A stretch of 6,091 nt of DNA from Pseudomonadota bacterium (GTDB lineage: Bacteria > Pseudomonadota > Alphaproteobacteria > Rickettsiales > UBA1997). The position numbers and the translations under genes are program-made. Location of the stretch: assembly GCA_009921385.1 (NCBI GenBank), contig RFXY01000064.1:1-6091 (forward strand). Direction: 5' to 3'. Position 1 is the first letter of the stretch, and each line of letters begins with the position of its first letter. This document shows, one piece after another, positions 5,847-6,091 of this stretch. The notes below the pieces were generated by a model, which did not search any database, had not been told where the DNA came from, and saw only the letters and a list, made by a program, of their open reading frames with translations.

Positions 5847-6091
5847 TATGCCTTATCATTGCTTGATTTATTTATCCAATCAAGAATTCTTTTGTTAACA
5901 AATAAAACTCCTGACTGTTTATCATCATCGCATTCAAAAATATCTCCAATCGCTTCATATAAAAATTTTATACAATTTCTTGCATCTTCTATCACATTTC
6001 CCTTTTCCTCATATAACCAGTGGTGAAAATATTTTATTCTAATTTCATGTAACTTATCAAGATTTTTACATATTTTTTCAATATCGTGTCC
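5846..6091 (-). CDS. C-terminal part of an unrecognised protein (5' end outside window)
   Basis: The minus strand from the right edge is open for 81 codons and ends in TAA, whose last base is the first base of the metalloprotein ATG (TAATG). The frame has no start codon at its left end and continues beyond the window, so only the C-terminus is seen. It begins GHDIEKICKNLDKLHEIRIK and includes YFHHWLYEEKGN (21-32) and an acidic stretch, ECDDDKQ (53-59). It looks like a soluble, mostly helical, charged domain with no membrane segment. I do not recognise the family. The one-base stop/start overlap indicates that it is in an operon with, and translated ahead of, the YgjP-like gene. The frame is believable because the alternative plus-strand frame here only shadows it. 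Confidence 0.7.
   Translation of the reverse strand, partial: GHDIEKICKNLDKLHEIRIKYFHHWLYEEKGNVIEDARNCIKFLYEAIGDIFECDDDKQSGVLFVNKRILDWINKSSNDKA

Noticed and set aside
5179..5898. Two plus-strand frames (5179-5451 and 5635-5898) opposite the metalloprotein gene
   Set aside because: Both are antisense shadows. The minus strand carries the recognisable HExxH family motifs.

Overview
The window looks like chromosomal DNA from an AT-rich alphaproteobacterium, possibly host-associated. The main taxonomic clue is the FtsK motor, whose core reads like alphaproteobacterial FtsK. The protein is about 760 residues with a short linker, as in AT-rich members of that class, rather than the very long enterobacterial form. 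Coding sequence is strongly A/T-biased, and Shine-Dalgarno sequences are mostly weak or absent. This placement is inferred from sequence resemblance only.

Layout from left to right: (1) the C-terminal 169 residues of a dTDP-4-dehydrorhamnose reductase (RfbD/RmlD) run in from the left edge on the plus strand; (2) a small minus-strand protein with a charged N-terminal part and one C-terminal membrane helix, not recognised; (3) a divergently starting zinc ABC-transporter permease, znuB, without its znuA or znuC partners; (4) ftsK, the complete septal DNA translocase; (5) tolQ, 4 nt after ftsK with a clear ribosome binding site overlapping the ftsK 3' end; (6) a 411-base non-coding array of GC-rich palindromic repeats; (7) a minus-strand YgjP-like (COG1451) HExxH metalloprotein; (8) the C-terminal end of an unrecognised minus-strand gene, whose stop codon overlaps the start of the metalloprotein gene (TAATG) and which has no start codon inside the window.

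ftsK and tolQ form a likely translationally coupled pair. Both products act at the division site: FtsK moves DNA through the closing septum, and TolQ is part of the Tol-Pal motor that draws in the outer membrane. The usual tolQ partner, tolR, does not follow. Its expected place is taken by the repeat array, which fills the space between the convergent tolQ and metalloprotein genes almost to the base.

The array is the most unusual part of the window. A conserved core (AATTCCCC hairpin, then GGGGTAGTGT) recurs with a conserved 21-22 nt linker starting CGTCTAGCAG. In the three best copies the middle of the core holds three unrelated sequences, yet each folds into a perfect hairpin. One copy is inverted relative to the others, so the centre of the array can also form a large cruciform or stem-loop. 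I see no RNA genes, insertion-sequence transposase, CRISPR array or phage genes. No novel protein system is evident; the repeat family is the best candidate for something undescribed.
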